Shown: one piece after another, positions 1-7,934 of the stretch
Layout of the letters: each line of letters opens with the position of its first letter
Numbering within the stretch: position 1 is the first letter of the stretch
Origin: Bacteroidales bacterium
GTDB lineage: Bacteria; Bacteroidota; Bacteroidia; Bacteroidales; Tenuifilaceae
NCBI GenBank assembly: GCA_016931855.1
Contig: JAFGDZ010000077.1
Span: 1-64,000 of the forward strand
Direction: 5' to 3'
Length of the DNA stretch: 64,000 nt
Translations under genes and position numbers: made by a program
Notes under the pieces: model-generated
What the model was told of the DNA's origin: nothing
The model's input: the letters and a program-made list of their open reading frames with translations, nothing else
The model's database searches: none

Positions 1-2
1 CA

Positions 3-44
3 GCCAACGGTAAGCGTACCGTTAAAAAGGTTGTGAAGGAGTAG
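3..44 (+). CDS. C-terminal end of an unidentified gene (partial)
   Basis: The window opens inside a plus-strand reading frame that ends with TAG at 42-44. Only 13 residues are visible, and they are Lys/Val-rich (ending KKVVKE), so the product cannot be named. A good intrinsic terminator follows 25 bases later, which supports a real gene end here. Confidence 0.5.
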   Translation, partial: ANGKRTVKKVVKE

Positions 45-68
45 TTAACCGCTACATTCTGCTAACGA

Positions 69-98
69 AAGGGGCTGCCAGAAATGGAAGCCCCTTTT
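69..98 (+). terminator. Intrinsic terminator after the partial gene
   Basis: The arms AAGGGGCT (69-76) and AGCCCCTT (89-96) pair, with an inner CCA/TGG extension, and a T run follows. It ends the transcript entering from the left. The next gene is convergent. Confidence 0.75.
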
Positions 99-129
99 TA
101 TGGTCTATGGTCAATCTATTTCAAAAGTC

Positions 130-1779
130 TTAATACTTCATTAGAAAGGAGATAAGGTCGGTAGAGGAGTCTTCTATTTGTAATTTTTTCCTAAGTCTTT
201 TTCTTGCAACCTCTATGGTGTTTTGTGGTTGGTGGGTTAGCGATGCTATGTCTTTAGTATTCATATTCATTTTTAAAAAGGCGCAAAGTTTTAAGTCATT
301 TGCTGTTAAATTTGGGTATTCGTGGCTTAGATTTTTAGTGAAATCGGAGTGGACCTCTTTAAATCGCTGCTCAAATTCTTTAATAATGTGTTCGTTCATC
401 TTGTTTCTGAGTTCAAATACAATTTGTTCAATTGCCTTAATATTTTCTTGTTTTACATTTGGTATAAGTTGCTCCAACTTCTTTATAGTGTTTTTTATTA
501 GTTCGTTACGCTCGTAAAGATTCATGGTTATAATTACGGTCTCCTTATTTTTAAACTCAAGTTGTTCCTGTAATACCCTTGCCTCAAGTAGGGTCTTTTC
601 TTTAAGTACTGCTGCGTGTTTATTTCTTGTTTTGTTGAGTGCTATTGTTACAGTTAGCACAAAGATTAGTGCAATAGCAGTAAATAGGAGTATAATTAGT
701 TTAATGCGTGCAATTCTATTAATTTCATTTTTCTCGAAATTGTTACGCTGGCTGGCTTTATCTAAAAGGTACTGATATTCTAAATAGTTTATTTTGCTGG
801 CATCGCTAATGTTTTGCAAGCTGTCTTTTATTGTAATATGCTGTTTAAGATAGAGTAAGGACTTATCTGCGTTTCCCTTCATTTCTTCCATGTAACTAAG
901 AGATTCTGTTAGGTTTCTTATATCGTATGATAGGTTATTACGAACGGCAAGTTCATGACCCATTTCAAGAAAAAACTTGGCTTTAGCATGGTTGCCTTGC
1001 CAAAGCAAGAAATTCCCATAATTGGTATAAACTAAGCATCGGGTATTATCATCGTGGGCATTTGCAATAAAATCTAACGCTTTTATAAATGATTTTTTTG
1101 CCAGTGTGCTATCGTTGAAATGCTTATAGTATAGGTTGCCTAAATTATTGTATGCTATGGCTAAGTCAATTGTGTCTTTATTTTCTAGGGTGAGCATAAT
1201 GCTGTAGTTATAGTATGCCTCTGCTTTTGTTGGATCATTAGTGGTTTCGTACAGATTTGCTAAATTGTTGTATATGTGACTAGTTCCTTCGTTGTTTTTT
1301 ATGTTGATATAAATTGTTAAGCTACTATTGTAGCTGTTTAATGCTCGGGTGTAGTCGCCAACCATATAGTAAATATTCCCCATATAGTTATAAACCCAAG
1401 CAATGGAAAGTGAATCGTTAAGGGTTTCATCAAGGGGAAGCTTCTTTAAAAGGCTAATCATAGACTCTTTATATCTATGATTTAAGTAGTGGTTATAAGC
1501 CATTTTTCCGTATAGGTACGCTTCTTGCTGAATATCTTTATTTCTGTTTGCAATGGTAATGGCCTGTTCTAAGTAATTATTTGGTTTTTTGCTTTGCTGC
1601 AATTCGGTTTCGTTCCATTGTTTTGTAAGCCAGTTTATGCTGTCGGTATATGTTTGATGCTCTTTAGTTTGACCGTTTGCGGTATAGTTTACCTGACTTA
1701 GCAGAAGGAAAAGAATGTATATAATTGTATTTTGAGGAAAGAAAAGAAATAAACTCTGTTTTGTGAGTTTTCGTTTCAT
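130..1779 (-). CDS. TPR-repeat membrane regulator with C-terminal LuxR-like HTH
   Basis: A 549-residue protein of the common Bacteroidota 'TPR + transmembrane + coiled coil + HTH' design. Visible parts: a hydrophobic N-terminal signal/anchor (about residues 12-33), tetratricopeptide repeats (about 60-320; recurring A-x-x-Y-x-N-x-G-N-x-Y patterns), one strong transmembrane segment (about 355-378), a Lys/Glu-rich coiled coil, and a C-terminal helix-turn-helix (about 490-545) with the pattern T-x-x-D-L-K-L-C-A-x-L-x-x-x-x-x-T-K-D-I-A. The TPR part is probably periplasmic and the HTH cytoplasmic, giving a one-component sensor-regulator. Target and ligand cannot be read from sequence. It stands alone, divergent from the aromatic operon and convergent with the gene to its left, so it could in principle act on the aromatic operon, but nothing shows this. 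Confidence 0.85.
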   Translation of the reverse strand: MKRKLTKQSLFLFFPQNTIIYILFLLLSQVNYTANGQTKEHQTYTDSINWLTKQWNETELQQSKKPNNYLEQAITIANRNKDIQQEAYLYGKMAYNHYLNHRYKESMISLLKKLPLDETLNDSLSIAWVYNYMGNIYYMVGDYTRALNSYNSSLTIYINIKNNEGTSHIYNNLANLYETTNDPTKAEAYYNYSIMLTLENKDTIDLAIAYNNLGNLYYKHFNDSTLAKKSFIKALDFIANAHDDNTRCLVYTNYGNFLLWQGNHAKAKFFLEMGHELAVRNNLSYDIRNLTESLSYMEEMKGNADKSLLYLKQHITIKDSLQNISDASKINYLEYQYLLDKASQRNNFEKNEINRIARIKLIILLFTAIALIFVLTVTIALNKTRNKHAAVLKEKTLLEARVLQEQLEFKNKETVIITMNLYERNELIKNTIKKLEQLIPNVKQENIKAIEQIVFELRNKMNEHIIKEFEQRFKEVHSDFTKNLSHEYPNLTANDLKLCAFLKMNMNTKDIASLTHQPQNTIEVARKRLRKKLQIEDSSTDLISFLMKY

Positions 1780-1902
1780 GGGGGTAGGTTTTAGTCTATT
1801 TGGGTTGCTCTAAAATAAAGTATGCAAAGGATTATCATCCTGATAAATATCATGTGCTTATTTCCCAAAAGTTTGTATTATTGCACTCAAATACTGCACA
1901 AA

Positions 1903-1980
1903 ATGATTTTGACCCGTTCATATTACGCCTATTACTTTTACTTCTTTAGCAATAAAGGGGCTGGCAATAGTATGGACTAA
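1903..1980 (+). CDS. Leader peptide 1, Tyr/Phe-rich (attenuation)
   Basis: A 25-residue open frame whose centre reads SYYAYYFYFFS: five Tyr and three Phe codons within nine consecutive codons (1921-1947). It stops at 1978-1980, 30 bases before a strong terminator (2011-2037), and lies upstream of the Phe/Tyr biosynthesis genes. This is the layout of a ribosome-stalling leader peptide: scarcity of charged tRNA-Tyr or tRNA-Phe would hold the ribosome at these codons. No strong Shine-Dalgarno is visible, as is usual in this phylum. The peptide itself is probably not functional. Confidence 0.85.
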   Translation: MILTRSYYAYYFYFFSNKGAGNSMD

Positions 1981-2037
1981 AGTGATGTAACTTACAAACC
2001 ATAATATTAAAGGCCCCGCACTGCGGGGCCTTTTTTT
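1941..2037 (+). promoter_or_regulatory. Attenuator 1: alternative hairpins and terminator
   Basis: Three mutually exclusive pairings can be drawn. Pause hairpin: CTTCTTT (1941-1947) with AAAGGGG (1954-1960). Antiterminator: GGGGCT (1957-1962) with GGCCCC (2012-2017), one end pair being G-U. Terminator: AGGCCCCGC (2011-2019) with GCGGGGCCT (2023-2031), followed by seven T from 2031. A ribosome stalled in the Tyr/Phe run would mask 1941-1947 and favour the antiterminator. A ribosome reaching the stop codon would cover 1957-1962 and let the terminator form. The pairings come from reading the sequence, not from a folding program. Confidence 0.75.
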
Positions 2038-2057
2038 GTTAATACCATATTAGAACT

Positions 2058-2141
2058 ATGCACACAGCAAGTGCTTTATTTTTTGGCTTTTACTACTACT
2101 ATTTCTTCCAAGAGTACTCGGGAGCCAATACTGCTGTGTGA
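2058..2141 (+). CDS. Leader peptide 2, Phe/Tyr-rich (attenuation)
   Basis: A second short frame, 27 residues, with the core LFFGFYYYYFF plus one more Tyr: five Phe and five Tyr codons within 2079-2117. It begins 27 bases after the stem of the first terminator and ends 25 bases before a second terminator in front of pheA. Its sequence is not a duplicate of leader 1, but the design is the same. A role as an attenuation sensor for the aromatic operon is inferred from position and codon content. Confidence 0.88.
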   Translation: MHTASALFFGFYYYYFFQEYSGANTAV

Positions 2142-2194
2142 AAACCAAAACCAGAAGTTTAACAGAAGGGCTCCCAAATCGGGGGCCTTTTTCA
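2083..2194 (+). promoter_or_regulatory. Attenuator 2: 1:2 / 2:3 / 3:4 hairpin set before pheA
   Basis: Segment 1:2 is TTGGCT (2083-2088) with AGCCAA (2123-2128). Segment 2:3, the antiterminator, is GGGAGCC (2120-2126) with GGCTCCC (2169-2175), seven perfect pairs. Segment 3:4, the terminator, is GGCTCCC (2169-2175) with GGGGGCC (2181-2187), containing one G-U pair, followed by a T run. Region 2 lies in the last codons of the leader peptide and region 1 in its Phe/Tyr run, as in classical enterobacterial phe and trp attenuators. Confidence 0.8.
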
Positions 2195-2207
2195 TTTTAA
2201 GGAGGTT

Positions 2208-3086
2208 ATGAAAAAACGTATTGCAATTCAGGGTTACCAAGGAGCCTTCCATCAGGAGGCCGTTGAGTCGTACTGGCCGCAAGGTGTCGAACTTGTTGAG
2301 TGCGCCACCTTTGAGCAGTTGGTGCAGTCGGTAGTAAAGGGCAAGGCGCACTATGGCGTTATGGCCGTAGAGAACTCGCTGGTGGGCTGTATCCTTCCCA
2401 ATTTTCTGCTAATCCGCGAGTCGGGGCTAAGCGTAATAGGCGAGGTTTACCTGCGCATTACTCAAAACCTAATGGCGCTTCCGGGCGAAACGCTCAGCAG
2501 CCTAAGGCGGGTAGAGTCGCACTACATGGCAGTGGCGCAGTGCAAGGATTTTTTGGGAAGCAATCAGCATCTGTCTGTGGTGGAGAGCACTGATACTGCG
2601 CTTAGCGCCCGCAATATTGCTCAGCATTCGCTAAGGGGCGTAGGGGCAATAGGCAGTATGGCGGCGGCAAACCTTTACGGCTTGGATGTTATTGCGCCAT
2701 CCATTGAGACCAACAAGGAGAACTTTACCCGATTCCTTGTGCTTAGCCCCATAAATCAGCCAATTGCCTCCGATGTTGCCGTAAAGGCCACCATCGCCTT
2801 TGCCCTAAAGCACCAGCCGGGCAGCCTTGCCGGTATCCTTAACCAGATTGCCGATTCTGGTGCCAACCTAACCATGCTGCAATCGCTACCCATGGTGGGG
2901 CACGCGTGGGAGTATATTTTCCATGCCGATATCTGCTTTGACTCAATGGAACAGGCACAGCGCATGCTCTCTTGCCTCTCGCTCGGCCTGCCTTCGCTTT
3001 GGGTTATGGGCGTTTACCCTCAGGCAGAAATGGCAATGCAGGGCTCATCTGTAGAATCATCAAAAACACAAAATTATGAATGTTGA
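2208..3086 (+). CDS. pheA: Prephenate dehydratase with ACT domain
   Basis: Converts prephenate to phenylpyruvate, the committed Phe step. A two-lobed PDT domain (residues 1-180) carries the E-N-S motif at 55-57 and T-R-F at 174-176, the catalytic threonine motif. An ACT domain (about 195-270) contains the Phe-binding-type H-Q-P-G-S-L-A stretch. The second ACT motif, usually E-S-R-P, reads Q-S-L-P here, so classical Phe feedback may be altered. The start is set by a good AAGGAGG upstream of ATG 2208 and by the attenuator ending just before it. There is no fused chorismate mutase; that activity sits three genes downstream. It overlaps the next gene by 11 bases. Confidence 0.96.
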   Translation: MKKRIAIQGYQGAFHQEAVESYWPQGVELVECATFEQLVQSVVKGKAHYGVMAVENSLVGCILPNFLLIRESGLSVIGEVYLRITQNLMALPGETLSSLRRVESHYMAVAQCKDFLGSNQHLSVVESTDTALSARNIAQHSLRGVGAIGSMAAANLYGLDVIAPSIETNKENFTRFLVLSPINQPIASDVAVKATIAFALKHQPGSLAGILNQIADSGANLTMLQSLPMVGHAWEYIFHADICFDSMEQAQRMLSCLSLGLPSLWVMGVYPQAEMAMQGSSVESSKTQNYEC

Positions 3087-4245
3087 TATCGCAAAGCGAT
3101 TACAGGGTACTACCGAGTACTTTTTTGCGCAAAAAATGGAGGAGCTCAGCTGGCTTAGGGAGCAGGGCGTTGATGTTATCAACCTTGGCATAGGTAACCC
3201 CGATTTACCCCCACCAGCACCAATGCAGCATGAGCTAACCGCTGCTGCGGCACAACCCAATGTGCATGGATATCAGGCATCAAGGGGAAATAGGATTTTG
3301 GTTGATTCCATTGCTAGGTGGTATAAGCAGCACTTTGGTGTTGATTTAAATACCCCTTCCGAGGTGCTACCGCTTATGGGTTCAAAGGAGGGAATACTGC
3401 ACCTCTCCATGGCTTTGCTTGGCGATGGCGATGTGGTTTTGGTTCCCAATCCGGGTTATCCCGTTTATGCCATTGCTGCACGATTGGCTGGTGCCCAGAT
3501 TGTTGAGTACGATATGACCGATGAGCAGGGCTTTTGCCCTAACCTAAAGGCGCTGGATCCAAATCTGCTAAAGCGGGTTAAGGTTATTTGGGTAAACTAT
3601 CCGCACATGCCAACGGGTGCAGTGGGCTCTGTTGAGCTGTTTAGGGAGCTGGTTGCCTTTGCCAGTGAGCATAGCATCGTTATTTGTAGCGATAATGCGT
3701 ACAGCTTCATCCTAAACCCGAATCCCATTAGTATTCTTAGCGTTGAGGGGGCAAAGGAGGTTGCCGTGGAGCTAAACTCGCTTAGCAAATCGTACAACAT
3801 GGCCGGTTGGCGTGTGGGGATGCTGGTGGGCAACCCGCAGATTATTGGGCTGGTAGAGCGGTTTAGGTCTAACATGGAATCGGGGATGCCGTTGCCAGTT
3901 CAGCTGGCGGCTGCGGCGGCCTTGGGCATGGGGAATGAGTGGTTTGTATCGCTTAACCAGCAGTACAAGGAGCGTAAGCAGCTGGCCATTAGGCTTGCCC
4001 GCGAGCTGGATTGTGAGGTGGTGGCCTCGCATGCTGGATTGTTTGTTTGGTGCCGTATTCCGCCCTATGTAGCCGATTCCGATTCCTTCTCGGCCGAGAT
4101 ACTGCGGCAAACGGGAATCTTTTTAGCGCCGGGTAGCGTGTTTGGCTCAAATGGTGAGCGATTCCTACGCATATCGCTTTGCGCCCCTGTTGAAACATTT
4201 GCCAGTGCCATTAGGCGTTCATGGGCTTTTGAAATAATTCGCTAA
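3076..4245 (+). CDS. PLP-dependent aminotransferase (class I/II), probably aromatic
   Basis: A fold-type I aminotransferase of 389 residues. The PLP lysine is K238 in S-L-S-K-S-Y-N-M-A-G-W-R, D206-x-x-Y209 matches the cofactor-binding Asp/Tyr pair, and an Arg in R-I-S-L near the C terminus matches the substrate carboxylate clamp. The usual N-P-x-N-P-T-G loop reads N-Y-P-H-M-P-T-G, with Met in place of the second Asn. Placement between pheA and tyrA suggests transamination of phenylpyruvate and 4-hydroxyphenylpyruvate, or of prephenate. Annotation pipelines may call it an aspartate or LL-diaminopimelate aminotransferase homologue. It overlaps pheA by 11 bases, so coupled translation is likely. 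Confidence 0.9.
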   Translation: MNVDIAKRLQGTTEYFFAQKMEELSWLREQGVDVINLGIGNPDLPPPAPMQHELTAAAAQPNVHGYQASRGNRILVDSIARWYKQHFGVDLNTPSEVLPLMGSKEGILHLSMALLGDGDVVLVPNPGYPVYAIAARLAGAQIVEYDMTDEQGFCPNLKALDPNLLKRVKVIWVNYPHMPTGAVGSVELFRELVAFASEHSIVICSDNAYSFILNPNPISILSVEGAKEVAVELNSLSKSYNMAGWRVGMLVGNPQIIGLVERFRSNMESGMPLPVQLAAAAALGMGNEWFVSLNQQYKERKQLAIRLARELDCEVVASHAGLFVWCRIPPYVADSDSFSAEILRQTGIFLAPGSVFGSNGERFLRISLCAPVETFASAIRRSWAFEIIR

Positions 4246-4257
4246 ACCAGTACAGCT

Positions 4258-5115
4258 ATGAATGTAACAGTAATTGGTGCCGGATTAATGGGCTCATCAA
4301 TGGGATTAGCACTGCGCCGCAAAGGGCACTGGGTTTTTGGTTCCGATTTGCAGCAGGCAAACGCTCAGCAGGCGCTCAGCATTGGGGCTTTTGATGCAGT
4401 GTCAACACTCTCCGATGCGGTGTCCCGCTCAAAGCTAGTGGTGGTTGCAACTCCCGTTGATGCGGCCATTGCGCTGCTACCACAGCTGCTGAGCACTATC
4501 CCAGCCGATTGCACCGTAATGGACCTAGGCTCAACAAAGGCGGCCATTTGTAGCGCTGTGGCCACGCATAGCAATAGGGGTGCATTTGTTGCTGCACACC
4601 CCATGGCTGGGAAGGAGAGCGGCGGCGCTTTGGGTGCCGATGCCCTGCTATTCCACGGAAAACCCTTTGCCATTTGCAATCAGGAGCAAAGCGCAAAGGA
4701 GGCGTTGCAACTGGTGTGTACCACTATTGCCGAGATTGGCGCACGCCCCTTTTTCTGCACTGCCCAGCAGCACGATTCTAGTGTTGCTCTGGTATCGCAT
4801 TTCCCTCAGCTGCTGGCCTATGCCTACGCTTCATTGCACGGCTTTAGTCAGGATGGCTGGCAAAACCTAGCTGCTTCTGGATTTGGCTCTGCAACTCGCT
4901 TGGCCTGTAGCCCTTCCGATGTGTGGATTCCCATCTTTGAGCAGAATAATCACAATATCAAGGAGCTGGTTGCCGAGATGCAGTCTGTGCTCCAGCTAAT
5001 TGCCGATGCATTGGCCGTTAACGATGCGAATGCCCTTAAATCTTTAATAAACAGCGCACACGCAACACGTAGAGCCTTTGATAGGCGCGTAATGGGTGAG
5101 CATCAAAATGTATAA
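4258..5115 (+). CDS. tyrA: Prephenate dehydrogenase
   Basis: Oxidatively decarboxylates prephenate to 4-hydroxyphenylpyruvate for Tyr. A Rossmann motif G-A-G-L-M-G-S-S starts at residue 7. D-L-G-S-T-K and H-P-M-A-G-K-E-S-G-G (about residues 113-122) are the conserved dehydrogenase motifs, and H-D-x-x-V-A-L-V-S-H-x-P-Q is present in the helical C-terminal domain. At 285 residues it is a stand-alone enzyme with no ACT or chorismate mutase domain. It sits 12 bases after the aminotransferase and 18 before the DAHP synthase fusion. Confidence 0.95.
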   Translation: MNVTVIGAGLMGSSMGLALRRKGHWVFGSDLQQANAQQALSIGAFDAVSTLSDAVSRSKLVVVATPVDAAIALLPQLLSTIPADCTVMDLGSTKAAICSAVATHSNRGAFVAAHPMAGKESGGALGADALLFHGKPFAICNQEQSAKEALQLVCTTIAEIGARPFFCTAQQHDSSVALVSHFPQLLAYAYASLHGFSQDGWQNLAASGFGSATRLACSPSDVWIPIFEQNNHNIKELVAEMQSVLQLIADALAVNDANALKSLINSAHATRRAFDRRVMGEHQNV

Positions 5116-5133
5116 CAGAATAACATTATAGTG

Positions 5134-6258
5134 ATGATAGTAAATGGTTTAACTAAGAGTCTTACGGAGCGGGTATCCACCGGGAATCCGTTAATAATAG
5201 CAGGGCCATGCAGCGCCGAATCGCCCGAGCAGCTGCTGGATGTGGCAAAAGCCTTACGCGCCGATGGCAGAACGCACTATTTCCGTGCTGGGGTATGGAA
5301 GCCGCGCACATCGCCAGGAACGTTTCAGGGTGTTGGTGTTGAGGCGCTAAAGTGGATGGCCATGGTTAAGCGGGAAACGGGGCTTCCCGTGGCAACGGAG
5401 GTTGCCAATGAGCGTCACGTTTACGAGGCGCTTAAGCATGGGGTAGATTTGCTTTGGATTGGCGCTCGTACCGTTAGCAATCCATTTACGGTTCAGGAGA
5501 TTGCCGAGGCCATTCGTGGGGTGGATATCCCCGTGCTGGTTAAGAATCCGCTTAGCCCCGATGTTGACCTTTGGGAGGGTGCCATAAATCGCTTTGCGAG
5601 GGTGGGCATAACGCAGCTGGGCGCAATACATAGGGGCTTCTCGTGGTGGGGAAAGTCCATCTTTAGGAATCAGCCTTACTGGAGCATTCCATCGAGCTTA
5701 AAGGAGCGCATGCCCAACCTGCCCATAATTTGCGACCCAAGCCATATCGCCGGGAGGCGCAACCTTGTGCCAATAATTGCACAGCGCGGGTTGGAGCAGG
5801 GGCTAAATGGCCTTATGGTTGAGGTGCACCCATCGCCAGAGCATGCGCTTAGCGACTCCCAGCAGCAGCTTACTCCCGATAGCTTTGTTGCGCTGCTTAG
5901 CGCTTTGCAGGATTTGCAGCGCTCCTTTGCCCTGCCCGAGGAGCTGCTTGCCGAGCTGCGCACAGAGGTTGACTCAATAGATGACTTGCTGCTCTGGGCT
6001 TTAACCAACAGAATGGAGCTCTCGGAGCAAATTGCCAACATAAAGAGTGCTAATAGTTTGCCCGTTTTTCAGCAGGCACGGTGGGGACAGGTACTAGATA
6101 GGGTGGTGCAGCTAGGAGGAGGAAAGGGGCTGCGACCAGCCTTTGTAAAGCGCTTATTCTCCAGTATTCACAAAGAATCGTGCTTTGTGCAGCAAGCTCT
6201 TGTTGAGAAGAAACCTGCAAAATCGGAAAAACAGGTTAACTTTATATCTTCAAAATGA
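5134..6258 (+). CDS. DAHP synthase - chorismate mutase fusion
   Basis: A bifunctional protein. The N-terminal part (about 1-255) is a type I-beta/KDO8P-like DAHP synthase, with A-G-P-C-S-A-E-S near residue 22, W-K-P-R-T-S-P-x-x-F-Q-G-x-G, and I-C-D-P-S-H-x-x-G-R-R. It condenses PEP and erythrose-4-phosphate. The C-terminal part (about 265-345) is an AroQ-type chorismate mutase helix bundle (R-x-x-x-D-S-I-D, R-M-E-L-S-E-Q-I-A-x-I-K). The fusion puts the first pathway enzyme and the Phe/Tyr branch enzyme on one chain, so feedback could act on both. ATG 5134 is chosen; a GTG three bases earlier is equally in frame. The next gene starts 7 bases after its stop. Confidence 0.94.
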   Translation: MIVNGLTKSLTERVSTGNPLIIAGPCSAESPEQLLDVAKALRADGRTHYFRAGVWKPRTSPGTFQGVGVEALKWMAMVKRETGLPVATEVANERHVYEALKHGVDLLWIGARTVSNPFTVQEIAEAIRGVDIPVLVKNPLSPDVDLWEGAINRFARVGITQLGAIHRGFSWWGKSIFRNQPYWSIPSSLKERMPNLPIICDPSHIAGRRNLVPIIAQRGLEQGLNGLMVEVHPSPEHALSDSQQQLTPDSFVALLSALQDLQRSFALPEELLAELRTEVDSIDDLLLWALTNRMELSEQIANIKSANSLPVFQQARWGQVLDRVVQLGGGKGLRPAFVKRLFSSIHKESCFVQQALVEKKPAKSEKQVNFISSK

Positions 6259-6265
6259 TACCTCC

Positions 6266-7297
6266 ATGGAACAAGTTGTAATTAACGGATTATCTGGAAA
6301 TTCAACCATTTATATTGGTGAATCAATTGATAGTTTAAGTAAGTACATCCCATCCGAAAACGTATTTATTATTACCGATAAAAACGTTGAGGCGCTGTAT
6401 GGTAACCGATTCCCCGATTTTCCTGTTTATGCCATAGAGCCAGGAGAGGGCTCTAAGAGCTTTATCTCTGCAACCAACGTGTTTAGGTGGCTGCTTGATA
6501 AGGGTGCCGACCGTAGCTCCTTTATTGTGGGAATAGGCGGCGGTGTTGTTTCCGATTTGGCTGGCTTTGTGGCCTCTACCTTTATGCGTGGCGTTAGGTT
6601 TGGCTTTGTTGCCACTACGCTACTCTCTCAGGTTGATGCTAGTGTGGGCGGCAAGAATGGCGTTAACCTCGATGGTTTTAAAAACATTGTGGGAACCTTT
6701 AATCAGCCTCAATTTGTTATTTGCGATATAAGCACACTGGGTACGCTGCACAGGGATGAGTATAGCAACGGCCTTGCCGAGGTGGTTAAGCATGCCCTTA
6801 TATACGATGCCGATAAGTTCAGCTTTCTGGAGAAGAATAAGGCGGGAATAATGGCTTTTAATCAAACCATAATGACCTTTTTGGTGAACCGCTCGGTAAA
6901 TATTAAGGCCGATATTGTTACTGCCGATGAGCGAGAGACAGGTATCCGGCGTAAGCTAAATCTGGGGCACACATGGGGCCATGCAGTTGAGAAGGTTACT
7001 GGTATGCCCCACGGACAGGCGGTTAGCATTGGTATGGCGTTTTCGGCGGGTTTCTCCCTAAAAAAAGGATACCTGAGCAAGGTTGAGCACGACAGGATTA
7101 TTGCGCTGCTCACCGACCTTGGCTTGCCCATTACAACAACCGCCAATCCTATGGTTATTTTTGAAACCTTGCTGCGCGATAAGAAGAAGGAGCAGGATGG
7201 AATCCACTTTGTTCTTATGGAAGGTATTGGTAGCGTAAAGGTTGAACTGCTTAAAACTGATGAAATTAAAGCATTTGCCAATGAGTTTGCCCAGTAA
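6266..7297 (+). CDS. aroB: 3-dehydroquinate synthase
   Basis: Second shikimate-pathway step (DAHP to 3-dehydroquinate; NAD and metal dependent). Typical motifs: G-G-G-V-V-S-D-L-A-G-F-V-A-S-T, L-L-S-Q-V-D-A-S-V-G-G-K-N-G-V-N, and the metal ligands in the H-T-W-G-H-A-V-E stretch. The frame is open further upstream (to 6185), but the homologous protein starts at ATG 6266, clear of the preceding gene, giving 343 residues, the normal family length. The C terminus overlaps aroD by 17 bases. Confidence 0.96.
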   Translation: MEQVVINGLSGNSTIYIGESIDSLSKYIPSENVFIITDKNVEALYGNRFPDFPVYAIEPGEGSKSFISATNVFRWLLDKGADRSSFIVGIGGGVVSDLAGFVASTFMRGVRFGFVATTLLSQVDASVGGKNGVNLDGFKNIVGTFNQPQFVICDISTLGTLHRDEYSNGLAEVVKHALIYDADKFSFLEKNKAGIMAFNQTIMTFLVNRSVNIKADIVTADERETGIRRKLNLGHTWGHAVEKVTGMPHGQAVSIGMAFSAGFSLKKGYLSKVEHDRIIALLTDLGLPITTTANPMVIFETLLRDKKKEQDGIHFVLMEGIGSVKVELLKTDEIKAFANEFAQ

Positions 7298-7934
7298 TAT
7301 TTGCGTTAGCCTTGCTAGTATGCCGTTTAGCGAGCTTATGGATGCTTTGCAAAAGTACCCTTTGGCCGAGGTTAGGATGGATTTGCTAAACCTAACCAAC
7401 CAGCAGTACAAGGAGGTGTTTGCCAGCCACGGTGCGCTTATTGCAACGCATAGGGCAGGCGCAATACCGGAGCAGGAGAGGGAGCAGCAGCTAATACACG
7501 CCCTGAATTGGGGTGCTGCTTTTGTTGATTTGGAGATGGAAACCACTCCAGAGTGGCGACTACCAATTGTAAACAGGGCTAAGGAGCTAAACAGAAGGGT
7601 GATACTCTCGTACCACAACTATTCTAGCACTCCAACCTGTAAGGAACTGTATGATATTGCCGATTCTCTTTTCGATTCGGGTGCCGATATAGCCAAAATA
7701 GCCTGCATGGTAAACCTCCCATCCGATAATGCCAAAATCCTATCGCTATACGCCAAGTATGCTAACATTGTGGCAATTGGGATGGGGCAGGGTGGCCAAA
7801 TATCGCGAATTGCTGCGCCAATACTTGGTGCGCCATTTACCTTTGCTGCCATTGCTGGCAAGGAGACTGCACCTGGGCAGCTAACACAGGAGCAGCTTCA
7901 GGAGCTGTTTCATTTGGTAGGATATAAGGAGTGA
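7281..7934 (+). CDS. aroD: 3-dehydroquinate dehydratase, type I
   Basis: Third shikimate step through a Schiff base. Seen: E-V-R-M-D-L-L (substrate-binding E-x-R-x-D), I-A-T-H-R-A, the catalytic histidine in S-Y-H-N-Y, the Schiff-base lysine in A-K-I-A-C-M-V, and G-M-G-Q-G-G-Q-x-S-R at the C-terminal end of the barrel. ATG 7281 gives 217 residues, a normal type I length; the frame extends upstream to 7242, but that part has no homology-like features. The start lies inside aroB (17-base overlap), indicating translational coupling. Confidence 0.95.
   Translation: MSLPSNICVSLASMPFSELMDALQKYPLAEVRMDLLNLTNQQYKEVFASHGALIATHRAGAIPEQEREQQLIHALNWGAAFVDLEMETTPEWRLPIVNRAKELNRRVILSYHNYSSTPTCKELYDIADSLFDSGADIAKIACMVNLPSDNAKILSLYAKYANIVAIGMGQGGQISRIAAPILGAPFTFAAIAGKETAPGQLTQEQLQELFHLVGYKE

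Noticed and set aside
6185-6265. N-terminal extension of aroB overlapping the DAHP synthase gene
   Set aside because: Conserved AroB sequence begins at ATG 6266; the upstream part only exists because the frame happens to be open.
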